In this document: positions 32,686 through 40,809 of the stretch, one piece after another | Layout of the letters: every line of letters begins with the position of its first letter | Position numbering within the stretch: position 1 is the first letter of the stretch | From: Synechococcus sp. 8F6 | GTDB lineage: Bacteria; Cyanobacteriota; Cyanobacteriia; PCC-6307; Cyanobiaceae | Assembly: GCF_002252665.1 (NCBI RefSeq) | Contig: NZ_NQKZ01000015.1 | Span: 1 to 44,984 of the forward strand | DNA: 44,984 bases | Direction of reading: 5' to 3' | The notes under the pieces: model-generated | Told to the model about the DNA's origin: nothing | What the model saw: the letters and a program-made list of their open reading frames with translations, nothing else | Databases searched by the model: none | Program-made: the position numbers and the translations under genes

Positions 32686-33711
32686 ATGCCGATCAAGCCT
32701 CAAGAAGCGCCCGTGCATCCACGCACTGCACGCCCAGCTTTGGCGGGGGCAACAGCGGCTGGGGCTGGAGCTGACATGGCCCTCGCCCTTGCCGGCTGCG
32801 GAGCCCCTCCGCCTGCCGAAGTGATTGCCGGCGATGGCGTGCTCTGTGACATCACCCAGCGCCTGGCCGCAGACGACCTGCGGGTGAGCTGCCTGCTGCA
32901 ACCGAGTGACGACCCCCACCAGTTCCGACTGACACCACAGCAGAGCCGCGAACTCAGCCAGGCCCAGCTGGTGCTGATCAATGGGTATGGCCTCACCCCC
33001 TCCTTAGCCGGCCAGAGCAAGGCGGTGGCGGTGGCCGAGCGGGCCGTCCCGGGGAGCCCCGAGCTCAAAGCGCTGCAGGACAGCCACGGCGACCACCATG
33101 AGGAAGGAGGGCACGATCACGGCGATCGGGATCCCCATGTGTGGCACGACCCCAGCCAGGCCAGCGCCATGGTGCAGCTGGTGGCCCAGCAGCTCGAGCA
33201 GCTCAAACCTGCGGCCCGCCCCCGCATCGCCGCCCGGGCACGGGCGATGACGGCCGTGCTCGGCCAGCTCGACCGCTGGAACCGCCAGCAGCTGGACACA
33301 ATCCCCGCCCCCCGGCCCCAGGCCAGCGGGCACCGCGCCTTCGCCAGCCTGGGGCGGGCCTACGGGCTCCAGGAGCTGCCCCTGGTCGACTCGATGAGCA
33401 GCAGCGACAACCTCCGGCCCCAGGCCTTCCAGGCCGTGGTGAAGCAGCTCAAACAGGAGCAGGTTCCGATGCTGTTCAGCGAACAACTGCCGCCCAGCAA
33501 AGCGCTGCAACGCATCAGCGCCCTCAGCGGCGTTCCCCTATTGGCCGAGCCCTTGGTGGCCGACGGCCTGGCTCTGGCAGGCGATGGCTCCGCCACCAGC
33601 CTGGTGGCCACCCTCAGCGCCAACACCTGCCTGATCGTGAATGGCCTCGGAGGTCGCTGCGACCGAGCCAGCCAAGAGGCTCTGATCGAAAGCTGGCAGG
33701 CGATTCGCTGA
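32686..33711 (+). CDS. znuA: Zinc ABC transporter substrate-binding lipoprotein
   Basis: About 341 residues from ATG 32686, or 331 from GTG 32716. The signal peptide ends with lipobox LALAGCG. The zinc ligands of the cluster 9 family are recognisable: the His in SDDPHQFRL, the His in RDPHVWHDPSQA, the His in SGHRAFASLGRAYGL and the acidic residue in VDSMSSSDN. A mobile His-rich loop (HGDHHEEGGHDHGD) between the first two sites is typical of ZnuA rather than Mn-binding relatives. The family binds Zn(II) in the periplasm and delivers it to ZnuB. It is divergent from znuC. Confidence 0.9.
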   Translation: MPIKPQEAPVHPRTARPALAGATAAGAGADMALALAGCGAPPPAEVIAGDGVLCDITQRLAADDLRVSCLLQPSDDPHQFRLTPQQSRELSQAQLVLINGYGLTPSLAGQSKAVAVAERAVPGSPELKALQDSHGDHHEEGGHDHGDRDPHVWHDPSQASAMVQLVAQQLEQLKPAARPRIAARARAMTAVLGQLDRWNRQQLDTIPAPRPQASGHRAFASLGRAYGLQELPLVDSMSSSDNLRPQAFQAVVKQLKQEQVPMLFSEQLPPSKALQRISALSGVPLLAEPLVADGLALAGDGSATSLVATLSANTCLIVNGLGGRCDRASQEALIESWQAIR

Positions 33712-33735
33712 AGCAAGGCCGGAATCAGGCAGGAA

Positions 33736-33750
33736 TGAGAATCGTTATCA
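33736..33750 (+). promoter_or_regulatory. Zur/Fur-type operator before the first porin gene
   Basis: TGAGAATCGTTATCA is a near-perfect 7-1-7 inverted repeat (TGAGAAT / GTTATCA, whose complement is TGATAAC) and agrees with the cyanobacterial Zur pattern TGA.AAT.ATT.TCA. It ends 53 bases before the porin ATG. Fur boxes share the core, but the flanking genes (znuA, COG0523 GTPase) favour Zur. Confidence 0.7.
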
Positions 33751-33802
33751 TCCTCGGGCAACTCTGCTGGGCTGCAATCCGCAACCCTTGGTGACCAAGC
33801 AA

Positions 33803-35278
33803 ATGGCATCGATCCGACAAGGTCTGACTGCAACGGCAGTCCTGGGCCTGCTGACACCCGTCGCGGCTGCAGCAACCGAGCTCAACCTTGAGCGCGTCAA
33901 CCATTACGCGCGCAGCCAGGAGCAGGTCACCAGCATTGGCCAGTTCTCCGATCTGCGCCCCACCGACTGGGCGTACCAGGCCCTCAGCAACTTGATCGAG
34001 CGCTATGGCTGCGTAGCCGGCTACCCCGATGGCACGTTCCGCGGAGGCCGTTCCATGACCCGCTTCGAGGCCGCCGCCCTGCTCAACGCCTGCCTCGATC
34101 GCATCACGGACGTCACCGACGATCTCAAGCGCCTGATGGCCGAGTTCGAGAAGGAACTGGCCGTGCTCAAGGGCCGCGTCGATGGCCTGGAAGCCAAAGC
34201 GGGCGAACTCGAGGCCACCCAATTTTCCACCACCACCAAACTTTCTGGCCTGGCCACCTTTGTGGTGGGTGGGGTGAGCAACAACCCCGCCGGTGAGCAG
34301 GTCACGTTCAACTACGACGTGCAGCTCAACCTCGACACCAGCTTCACCGGCAAGGATCTGCTGCGCACGGTGCTGCGGGCCGGCAACTTCGATGGAGAAC
34401 GCAATGCCTTCGGTGGCGGGCTCTCCACCTTGGAGATCGCATTCCAAGAGGAGGGTGGCCCCGATGTGCTGGGCATCGACAAGCTCTTCTACCAATTCCC
34501 AATCGGCAGCCAGTTCACCGCCACCTTCGGCGGCCGGGTGGGCCAGGAAGACATGCTCGCCCTCTGGCCCAGCGCCTATCCCAGCGACACGATCCTCAAC
34601 GCCCTCACCCTCAACGGTGCACCCCTGGCTTACAACAAAAACCTCGGCCCCGGCTTGGGTCTCTGGTGGCAAGACAACGGCTTGAGCGTGAGCGTTAATT
34701 ACGTCGCCGCCAACGCAGCCGATTCCAGCCAGGGCCTGTTCACCAGCACCTCAGCCGGCACCAGCACCGTGCAGCTGGGCTATGGCCAGGAGAACTGGGG
34801 CCTTGCGGCGATTTACTCCTATCTCAATGGCGGCGTGGGTGTGCCCGGCGCCACACCCTTTATCACCGCCGAGATTGAAGGGTTCGGGGCCAGCACCAAT
34901 GCCTTCGGCATCAGCGGCTTCTGGCAGCCGGCCGAGGGTGGCTGGATCCCGTCGATCAGCGCCGGCTACGGCCTCAACCGCAGCTCAGGCACGAATCTGC
35001 GCACCAGCCAGTCGTGGATGGTGGGCCTGCAATGGAGCGATGTGCTGGCGGAAGGCAACAGCTTTGGCATGGGTGTGGGCCAGCCGGCCTTTGCCACAGC
35101 CACCCGCAACGGGGCCGACACGGAGAAGGGCGTCTGGGCCTGGGAATGGTGGTACCAGTGGCAGGTGACCGATGCCATCTCAGTGACCCCGGCGATCTTC
35201 TACCTCAACAACCCGGGCGGAAATCAGGGGGGCGGTAATCAGGTCGGTGCCCTGATCAAAACCAGCTTCCAGTTCTGA
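33803..35278 (+). CDS. SLH-domain outer-membrane porin, zinc-island copy
   Basis: 491 residues from ATG 33803 (GTG and TTG also occur in frame just upstream). Order: signal peptide (ATAVLGLLTPVAAAA), an SLH domain (VTSIGQFSDLRPTDWAYQAL, RYGCVAGYPDGTFRGGRSMT), a coiled-coil (LKRLMAEFEKELAVLKGRVD), then an OprB-type beta-barrel ending in Phe (IKTSFQF). The SLH part holds on to peptidoglycan-linked polymer and the barrel forms the channel. A Zur-type box sits just upstream, so I infer induction under zinc shortage to pass zinc to ZnuA. It is closely related to the porin at 38054-39622: the SLH and coiled-coil parts are almost identical and the barrels diverge. Confidence 0.9.
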   Translation: MASIRQGLTATAVLGLLTPVAAAATELNLERVNHYARSQEQVTSIGQFSDLRPTDWAYQALSNLIERYGCVAGYPDGTFRGGRSMTRFEAAALLNACLDRITDVTDDLKRLMAEFEKELAVLKGRVDGLEAKAGELEATQFSTTTKLSGLATFVVGGVSNNPAGEQVTFNYDVQLNLDTSFTGKDLLRTVLRAGNFDGERNAFGGGLSTLEIAFQEEGGPDVLGIDKLFYQFPIGSQFTATFGGRVGQEDMLALWPSAYPSDTILNALTLNGAPLAYNKNLGPGLGLWWQDNGLSVSVNYVAANAADSSQGLFTSTSAGTSTVQLGYGQENWGLAAIYSYLNGGVGVPGATPFITAEIEGFGASTNAFGISGFWQPAEGGWIPSISAGYGLNRSSGTNLRTSQSWMVGLQWSDVLAEGNSFGMGVGQPAFATATRNGADTEKGVWAWEWWYQWQVTDAISVTPAIFYLNNPGGNQGGGNQVGALIKTSFQF

Positions 35279-35334
35279 GCCAGGGGCGATCCTGCCCTTC
35301 CTAAGGTCCAATTCTCTCGGCAGCTCCCGATTCG

Positions 35335-36438
35335 ATGACCGCCAGCGCCAGCCCCGCCCCCACGGCCAGTCCCACGGGCTTGCCGGTAACGATCCTCACC
35401 GGCTTTCTGGGAGCTGGGAAAACCACCTTGCTGAACCACATCCTCAGCAACCAGCAGGGCCTGAAAACGGCGGTGCTGGTGAATGAATTCGGGGAAATCG
35501 GCATCGACAACGACCTGATCGTCGCCACTGGCGACGACATGGTGGAGCTGAGCAACGGCTGCATCTGCTGCTCGATCAACGGCGAGTTGCTCGAAGCGGT
35601 GTATCGGATCCTGGATCGCCCCGAGCCGGTCGACTACCTGGTGGTGGAGACCACCGGCCTGGCTGACCCGCTGCCGGTGGCCATGACCTTCCTGGGCAGC
35701 GACCTGCGCGATGCCACCCGGCTCGACTCGATCATCACCCTGGTGGATGCGGAGAACTTCAGCGACGAGCTGCTGGAGGGCGAGGTGGCCCGGGCCCAGA
35801 TCGTGTACAGCGACATGCTGCTGCTCAACAAGTGCGACCTGGTGGCCGAAGAGCGGCTGAACGCCCTGGAAGAGCAGCTGCGCAGCATCAAAACCGACGC
35901 CCGCATCCTGCGGTCGGTGAACGGTGAGGTGCCCCTGCCGCTATTGCTGAGCGTGGGCCTGTTCGAGAGCGACAAAATCGTTGCCGAGCAGCAACGCACG
36001 GCGCAAGAAGACCACAGCGCCTGCGACCACGAGCACGGCCACTGCGAACACGAGCACGAACACGCTCACAGCCACGCGCACAACCACGATCACGATCACA
36101 GCCACGCCGACCATCCCGACCACGCCGCGATCGAGGGCTTCACCTCCCTGTCGTTTGCGGCGGAAGGCCCCTTTGCCCTGCGCAAATTCCAGAACTTCCT
36201 CGACAACCAATTGCCGGCGGAAGTGTTTCGGGCCAAGGGCATCCTCTGGTTCAACGAGAGCGAGCGGCGGCATGTGTTCCACCTGGCCGGCAAGCGCTTC
36301 TCGATCGACGACTCCGACTGGCCCGACGCCACCCGCAAAAACCAGATCGTGCTGATCGGCAAAAACCTCAACCACGACGCGCTGCGCCGCCAGCTCCAGG
36401 TGTGCGTTGCCAAAGATTCCGGCAAGGGCCTCGCCTGA
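35335..36438 (+). CDS. COG0523 GTPase (CobW/ZNG1-type) with long His-rich linker, putative zinc chaperone
   Basis: 367 residues. The GTPase domain has Walker A GFLGAGKTTLLNHIL, the metal motif NGCICCSING (CxCC), VVETTGLADPLPV and NKCDLV. Residues about 225-265 form a linker very rich in His (HEHGHCEHEHEHAHSHAHNH, followed by DHDHSHADHPDH), then a CobW_C domain (SLSFAAEGPFALRKFQNFLD, WFNESERRHVFHLAGKRF). COG0523 members in Zur regulons supply zinc to client metalloproteins under scarcity. The genomic position after the Zur-boxed porin, 56 bases away, supports this over cobalamin or nitrile hydratase roles. It may be co-transcribed with the porin, as no clear terminator is seen between them. 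Confidence 0.88.
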   Translation: MTASASPAPTASPTGLPVTILTGFLGAGKTTLLNHILSNQQGLKTAVLVNEFGEIGIDNDLIVATGDDMVELSNGCICCSINGELLEAVYRILDRPEPVDYLVVETTGLADPLPVAMTFLGSDLRDATRLDSIITLVDAENFSDELLEGEVARAQIVYSDMLLLNKCDLVAEERLNALEEQLRSIKTDARILRSVNGEVPLPLLLSVGLFESDKIVAEQQRTAQEDHSACDHEHGHCEHEHEHAHSHAHNHDHDHSHADHPDHAAIEGFTSLSFAAEGPFALRKFQNFLDNQLPAEVFRAKGILWFNESERRHVFHLAGKRFSIDDSDWPDATRKNQIVLIGKNLNHDALRRQLQVCVAKDSGKGLA

Positions 36439-36472
36439 GCGGGATACTGAATCTGAGGCCTTCGCCATCGCC

Positions 36473-37069
36473 ATGCCCCCCTCCTCCCTCCGCCAACTGG
36501 CTCCCGCCGCCGCTGCCGGCCTGGCCTTGAGCCTGCTTTCCGCCCTACCCGCGGGGGGCCATGGCCTCGCCTCTGGCGGTCTGGTCGCCGGAGCCAGCCA
36601 CCCCCTGCTGGGCGTCGACCACCTGTTGCTACTGGTGGGCGTGGGTGGTGCCGCCGCCCTGGCGGGCCCCTCTCTGCTGCTGGTCTCCCTGGCTGCAGCG
36701 GTGGTCGGATCCCTGTTCGGCGCCTTCGGCGGCAGCCTGCCCGCTGCGGAAGTGCTGGCCGCCCTCACGGTGTCGGGGCTAGGGCTCGCCCTGCTGGCAC
36801 GCCAGCGCAGCCACCAGTTGGACGGCCAGGGGGTACTGACCGTGGTGCTGGCGGTTGGCGTGGCCGTCCACGCCATGCTGCACGGCCAGGAAGCCGGCGG
36901 CAGCGCCTCCGAGCTGCTCGGCTGGTGGATCGGGGCGGCCCTGGCCTCCACCGCCGTTGTAGGCACTACTTTTGCTGTGCTGCGCAAGAGCAAGCCCGCC
37001 TGGGGCCTGGCCCTGGCCGCAGGCCTCACCCTTGGCGGCGGGCTGCTCGCCCTGGCTCCGCTGGTGTAG
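36473..37069 (+). CDS. HupE/UreJ family membrane protein
   Basis: 198 residues from ATG 36473. A signal-like N-terminus (LAPAAAAGLALSLLSALPAG GHG) is followed by the family motif HPLLGVDHLLLLVGVGGAAA with the HxxxxxD-H metal ligands. Later VAVHAMLHGQEAGG provides a second conserved His cluster. Six helices. HupE/UreJ proteins are secondary metal transporters, usually for Ni or Co; here the location after the COG0523 gene suggests Zn or Co import. The gap of 34 bases implies one operon with the GTPase gene. Confidence 0.85.
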   Translation: MPPSSLRQLAPAAAAGLALSLLSALPAGGHGLASGGLVAGASHPLLGVDHLLLLVGVGGAAALAGPSLLLVSLAAAVVGSLFGAFGGSLPAAEVLAALTVSGLGLALLARQRSHQLDGQGVLTVVLAVGVAVHAMLHGQEAGGSASELLGWWIGAALASTAVVGTTFAVLRKSKPAWGLALAAGLTLGGGLLALAPLV

Positions 37070-37150
37070 AAACCGCCCCGAAACCAGACACCATCGCTAC
37101 AGCACCCCCTTGCCAGCCTGGCTACGATTACTCGAGCCAATCCGAACGCC

Positions 37151-37294
37151 ATGGCCGAAATCATCCTCTTCACGGGCGTCCTCGCTCTGTTCGGCCTGGC
37201 CTTCTGGCTCACCACCGTCTCCGATGACGACAACGGCGGCGGTGGGTTGATGCAGCCGGTGCTGGTGCCCGTGCGTGTCCGGCGCAGCCGCTAG
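37151..37294 (+). CDS. Small single-pass membrane protein, 47 residues
   Basis: ATG 37151 starts a frame with one N-terminal helix (AEIILFTGVLALFGLAFWLT), an acidic DDD turn, a Gly run (NGGGGGLM-like) and a basic end (VPVRVRRSR). Its plan resembles small photosynthetic-complex subunits, but I do not recognise it as any of them. The stop codon overlaps the stop region of the convergent Crp-like gene by 4 bases, which supports it being a real gene. It lies 81 bases after hupE. Confidence 0.55.
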   Translation: MAEIILFTGVLALFGLAFWLTTVSDDDNGGGGLMQPVLVPVRVRRSR

Positions 37295-37932
37295 ACCAGC
37301 GTCAGAAAATCGGGTTGAAACAACCAGCCAGGCTGATCGGGGTGATCCCGCAAATGCCCATATTGGCGCAGTTGTTGCAGCGCTCGCGTTGCTGTTGGGC
37401 GCGTTGAACCGATCAACTCGGCCAATCGCCCATGGGATAGGCAAAACGGCAGCCAATACCCTTGGCCAATCCTGCGCCCGTGGTGCCAGATCAGCGCCTG
37501 AAATAGAACCTGTAGACGCCGATCTGCCTGGGGTTGACTGCGTAGCCGTAACAGCCTCAGCATCCAATCGCTGATCAAATCGTCGCCGAACCCGAGACCA
37601 TCTGGCAGATCACGCCAGACCACCGAGAGATCCGTCAGCGCCTCCAGACAGCCTGCGCAACCGGCGGGGATCCGAATCAACTGCACATCGCCAGGGCCAA
37701 CAAAGGCCAATGTGAGTTCTGAATCGGACAACCGGCCAAAACCACTGGTGATGGAAAGTTGCAGCCAGCTGCCCGACGTGTCTGTGGACAACAGCACCGA
37801 TTGACCGACGTTGATCTGCACAACACATCCATGGCAGGGCGTCTGCGTTCCAACAGCGCAATCCCATGATGCAAGTACGCGAAGGGCTAAAAAGGCAATG
37901 CTCACCAACAACGGCACTCCACACCAGCTCAC
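37291..37932 (-). CDS. Crp/Fnr-family transcriptional regulator, first copy
   Basis: The open frame is 213 residues, but the first 35 are hydrophobic and unlike a sensor domain, so the start may be the GTG at 37821 (177 residues). The helix-turn-helix is clear: LSHGRLAELIGSTRPTATRA LQQLRQYGHL. The N-terminal beta-roll begins VVQINVGQSVLLS and aligns by eye with VRMPVGQTVLLD of the second Crp-like protein at 43575-44171. The two are distant paralogues that flank the porin/fut/ferritin genes. The effector is unknown. Residues CAGC and two further Cys could bind metal. It is divergent from the second porin gene. Confidence 0.78.
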   Translation of the reverse strand: MSWCGVPLLVSIAFLALRVLASWDCAVGTQTPCHGCVVQINVGQSVLLSTDTSGSWLQLSITSGFGRLSDSELTLAFVGPGDVQLIRIPAGCAGCLEALTDLSVVWRDLPDGLGFGDDLISDWMLRLLRLRSQPQADRRLQVLFQALIWHHGRRIGQGYWLPFCLSHGRLAELIGSTRPTATRALQQLRQYGHLRDHPDQPGWLFQPDFLTLV

Positions 37933-37991
37933 GTGACATTTGATACCCTGACTTGAATCAGAACGGGGCGATCAAGCTCCTTTCATCCAAT

Positions 37992-38039
37992 AGAAGTAGG
38001 CGCAGTTGATTCCCATTCATTGGGAATCCACCTACTTCT
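37992..38039 (+). promoter_or_regulatory. Two-part stem-loop in the leader of the second porin gene
   Basis: An outer 9-bp stem (AGAAGTAGG 37992-38000 with CCTACTTCT 38031-38039) encloses a 7/2 internal loop and an inner perfect 8-bp stem (GATTCCCA 38008-38015 with TGGGAATC 38021-38028) with loop TTCAT. The ribosome-binding site GAGGAG (38044-38049) follows five bases later and the ATG is at 38054. It could be an operator, an mRNA stability element or a translation switch. It lacks a U-tract, so it is not a terminator. Confidence 0.65.
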
Positions 38040-38053
38040 GTTGTGAGGAGTTC

Positions 38054-39622
38054 ATGAATCCGTTCCAGCGCATGCTGCTGGCACCTGCCGCCCTTGGCTT
38101 GGTGCTGCCTGCCGTCATCGCCCCTGAAACCGCAGCCGCGGGTGAACTGGCGTCGCTGAATGGCCGCGAGGCCATCAACGACTACATGGAGCAGCAAGAA
38201 ATCGACGAGCTCAAGGCCTGGCGATCCAAAAACCAGGTCACCAGCGTCAACCAGTTTTCCGATATACGGCCCACCGACTGGGCCTATCAGGCCCTGACCA
38301 ACCTGGTGGAGAAGTATGGCTGCGTGGCCGGCTATCCCAACGGCACCTACAAGGGTGGCCAGGCCATGACCCGCTACGAAGCGGCGGCCCTGCTCAACGC
38401 CTGCCTCGACCGCGTCACTGAGGTGACCGACGAGCTCCAACGCCTGATGGACGAGTTCAAGAAAGAACTCGCCGTACTCAAGGGCCGCGTTGATGGCCTC
38501 GAAGCCCAGGTGGGCGAACTGGAAGCTCAGCAGTTTTCCACCACCACCAAGCTTAAAGGTGAGGTGAACTTCATCCTGGGAGGTGTGCCCGACTACGACG
38601 GGAGAACCACAGTTAACCAAGATCGCACCACCTTCAACTACGACATCCGCCTCAATCTCGACACCAGCTTCACCGGCAAAGATCTGCTGAAAACCCGGCT
38701 GCGCTCAGCCAACTTCAGCGCAGCCAGCCCCTTCAACGCCGGCGACAGCCTGTTCAAGCTGGACAAGGCCTCCAGCACCAATGCTGGCACCGGCGGCGTT
38801 GGCGGTCTCGACACGGTCACGATCGACCGCCTCTTCTACCAGTTCCCGGTGGGCAAGGAGTTCACCCTCACAGCAGGAGCCCTGGTGCGCAACACAGAGA
38901 TCCTGGCCTTCATCCCCACGGCTTACCGCTCCCAACTGCTCGACTTCTTCACCACGGCCGGCAGTCCTGGGGTCTACAACAAAGCCACGGGTCAGGGTTT
39001 TGGTGCCGTCTGGAAGCAGAACGTGGCCAAGGGCAAAGGTTTCTGGAATGCCTCGCTGAACTTCATCGCTCAAGACGGCGAAATCTCCAATGAGGGGATC
39101 TTCGACAGCGACGGCAGCCTGAACACCACGGCCCAGATTGGCTACAAGGGCAGCAACTGGGGTGCAGCGGTGGCCTATCGCAACGGCACCTTCGGCACCC
39201 GCACCATCAACGCCAACGGCTCGGCCTACAGCAGCCTGAGCTCGGGTCAAACCTCCAACAACGTCTCGGTAGCTGGCTACTGGCAGCCGCTTGACACGGG
39301 CATCATCCCCTCGATCAGCGCCGGCTACGGCTTCACCGACATCAGTGGAACCGGGTCGGCCGCCAATTCCGACTCCTGGTATGTGGGCCTGCAGTGGGAT
39401 GACGCCTTCGCCAAGGGCAACGCGGCCGGCATCGCCATCGGCCAGAACCCCAGCGCTGGTGCCGGCGTCGATGATCCGCTGTCGCTGGAGCTGTTCTACA
39501 AGTTCCAGGTGACCGACAACATCTCGATCACGCCTGGGCTCTTCTACATCACCAACAGCTCCAACCAGGTAGGCAGCCAGGACCTCTGGGGCGGCGTGAT
39601 CCAAACCCAGTTCCGCTTCTGA
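38054..39622 (+). CDS. SLH-domain outer-membrane porin, iron-island copy
   Basis: 522 residues from ATG 38054 with RBS GAGGAG. Signal peptide (LAPAALGLVLPAVIAPETAA), SLH domain (VTSVNQFSDIRPTDWAYQAL, KYGCVAGYPNGTYKGGQAMT), coiled-coil (LQRLMDEFKKELAVLKGRVD) and a beta-barrel ending in Phe (VIQTQFRF). It is a close paralogue of the porin at 33803; the barrel is more diverged than the SLH/coiled-coil part. The leader carries a strong stem-loop and the downstream neighbours are the ferric iron importer genes, so a role in iron or general nutrient diffusion is plausible but inferred. Confidence 0.9.
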   Translation: MNPFQRMLLAPAALGLVLPAVIAPETAAAGELASLNGREAINDYMEQQEIDELKAWRSKNQVTSVNQFSDIRPTDWAYQALTNLVEKYGCVAGYPNGTYKGGQAMTRYEAAALLNACLDRVTEVTDELQRLMDEFKKELAVLKGRVDGLEAQVGELEAQQFSTTTKLKGEVNFILGGVPDYDGRTTVNQDRTTFNYDIRLNLDTSFTGKDLLKTRLRSANFSAASPFNAGDSLFKLDKASSTNAGTGGVGGLDTVTIDRLFYQFPVGKEFTLTAGALVRNTEILAFIPTAYRSQLLDFFTTAGSPGVYNKATGQGFGAVWKQNVAKGKGFWNASLNFIAQDGEISNEGIFDSDGSLNTTAQIGYKGSNWGAAVAYRNGTFGTRTINANGSAYSSLSSGQTSNNVSVAGYWQPLDTGIIPSISAGYGFTDISGTGSAANSDSWYVGLQWDDAFAKGNAAGIAIGQNPSAGAGVDDPLSLELFYKFQVTDNISITPGLFYITNSSNQVGSQDLWGGVIQTQFRF

Positions 39623-39637
39623 TCGCGGCATGACGCA

Positions 39638-39663
39638 GCCGGCGTAGCAATTGCTACGCCGGC
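39638..39663 (+). terminator. Palindromic terminator after the second porin
   Basis: A perfect 26-base palindrome (GCCGGCGTAGCAA and its complement) begins 15 bases after the porin stop. It is followed by CCCCTTGCATTCATT, a poor U-tract, so termination may be partial or need a factor. It would fold as a very stable hairpin on either strand. Confidence 0.7.
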
Positions 39664-39747
39664 CCCTTGCATTCATTACGGGACCAGCCGACGACATCCG
39701 ACAGGATTCCAGAACGTCCCGATTCACCCCACCTGGCATTCGTTGTT

Positions 39748-40794
39748 ATGCGTTTCAAGCTCACGGCCATCCCCACCACAGCCCTGGCCACCACAGCGCT
39801 GGCAGCCACCACCCTGGCTAGCGCCATCGGTGTGGCCAGCATGGCCCAGAACCGGCCCCAGGACGTGAATGTCTACTCGGGCCGCCACTACAACACCGAC
39901 AAACAGCTTTACGCCGAATTCACCCGCCGCACTGGCATCAAGGTGAACTTGCTGGAAGGAAAAGATGACGAACTGATTCAGCGCCTCAAGAGCGAAGGCA
40001 ACAAGAGCAAGGCCGACCTGCTCGTGCTGGTGGATGCGGCCCGTCTCTATCGAGCCCAGCAGGACAACCTGTTCCGCTCGATCTCCTCACCTGAGCTCAA
40101 CAAGGACGTTCCGGCCAACCTGCGGGATCCCGGGGGGCGCTGGTATGCCCTCACCCGTCGCGCCCGCCCGGTGATGGTCAACACAGCAATGGTGAACCCC
40201 AAGTCGATCCGCACCTACGCCGATCTCGCCAAGCCCGAGTTCAAGGGCAAGCTCTGTCTTCGCAACCGGGCCAGCGTCTACAGCCAGTCGCTTGTGGCCG
40301 ATGAACTGGTGCGTCGCGGGGCAACGGCAACACGGCAATGGGTCCGAGGCGTGGTTGCCAACATGAAAGAACCCTTCTTCACCTCCGACACCACCATGGT
40401 GCGGGCCGTCGGCCAGGGGCAGTGCGGCGCCTCCATCGCCAACCAGTACTACCTGGCCCGCCTGCTCAGCGGCGACAACACAGCCGACCGCGCCACCGCC
40501 AAAAAGGTGCGCGTGGTGTGGCCCAACCCCACCCACGTCAACGTGACCGCAGGAGGGGTGACCCGCAGCTCCCGCAACCCGGAAGCAGCCCGACGCCTGC
40601 TGGAATTCCTGGCTTCTCCCACCTCCGGGGAGGGCTATGCCGCCGCCAACAACGAGTACCCCCTGAAAGGCTGGGGCAACAATCCCACCCTCAAGGCCTT
40701 CGGCACCTTCAAGGCCTCTGCGGTGTCCATGGAGCAGCTGGGTCAGCGCAACCGCGAGGCGGTGCAACTGATGACCGAGGCTGGCTGGGAGTAA
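39748..40794 (+). CDS. futA: Ferric iron ABC transporter substrate-binding protein (FutA/IdiA)
   Basis: 348 residues from ATG 39748. A signal peptide (TALAATTLASAIGVASMAQ) precedes a cluster D iron-binding protein: VNVYSGRHYNTDKQLYAEFT, RTGIKVNLLEGKDDELIQRL, WYALTRRARPVMVNTAMVNP, and the Tyr ligands in NQYYLARLL plus NNEYPL. The set of one His and three to four Tyr (YSGRHY, YY, NEYP) fits FutA-type Fe(III) coordination. The family is expressed under iron limitation. The distal twin-Arg motif is absent. It is followed by futB after 15 bases. I saw no convincing Fur box in the 84 bases upstream. Confidence 0.93.
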   Translation: MRFKLTAIPTTALATTALAATTLASAIGVASMAQNRPQDVNVYSGRHYNTDKQLYAEFTRRTGIKVNLLEGKDDELIQRLKSEGNKSKADLLVLVDAARLYRAQQDNLFRSISSPELNKDVPANLRDPGGRWYALTRRARPVMVNTAMVNPKSIRTYADLAKPEFKGKLCLRNRASVYSQSLVADELVRRGATATRQWVRGVVANMKEPFFTSDTTMVRAVGQGQCGASIANQYYLARLLSGDNTADRATAKKVRVVWPNPTHVNVTAGGVTRSSRNPEAARRLLEFLASPTSGEGYAAANNEYPLKGWGNNPTLKAFGTFKASAVSMEQLGQRNREAVQLMTEAGWE

Positions 40795-40809
40795 CGAGCG
40801 CGCAAAGCG

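Noticed and set aside
36001-36120. His-codon run considered as a DNA tandem repeat or CRISPR-like array
   Set aside because: It is the coding DNA of the His-rich linker. Units are irregular CAC/CAT-GAN codons, with no spacers of constant length.
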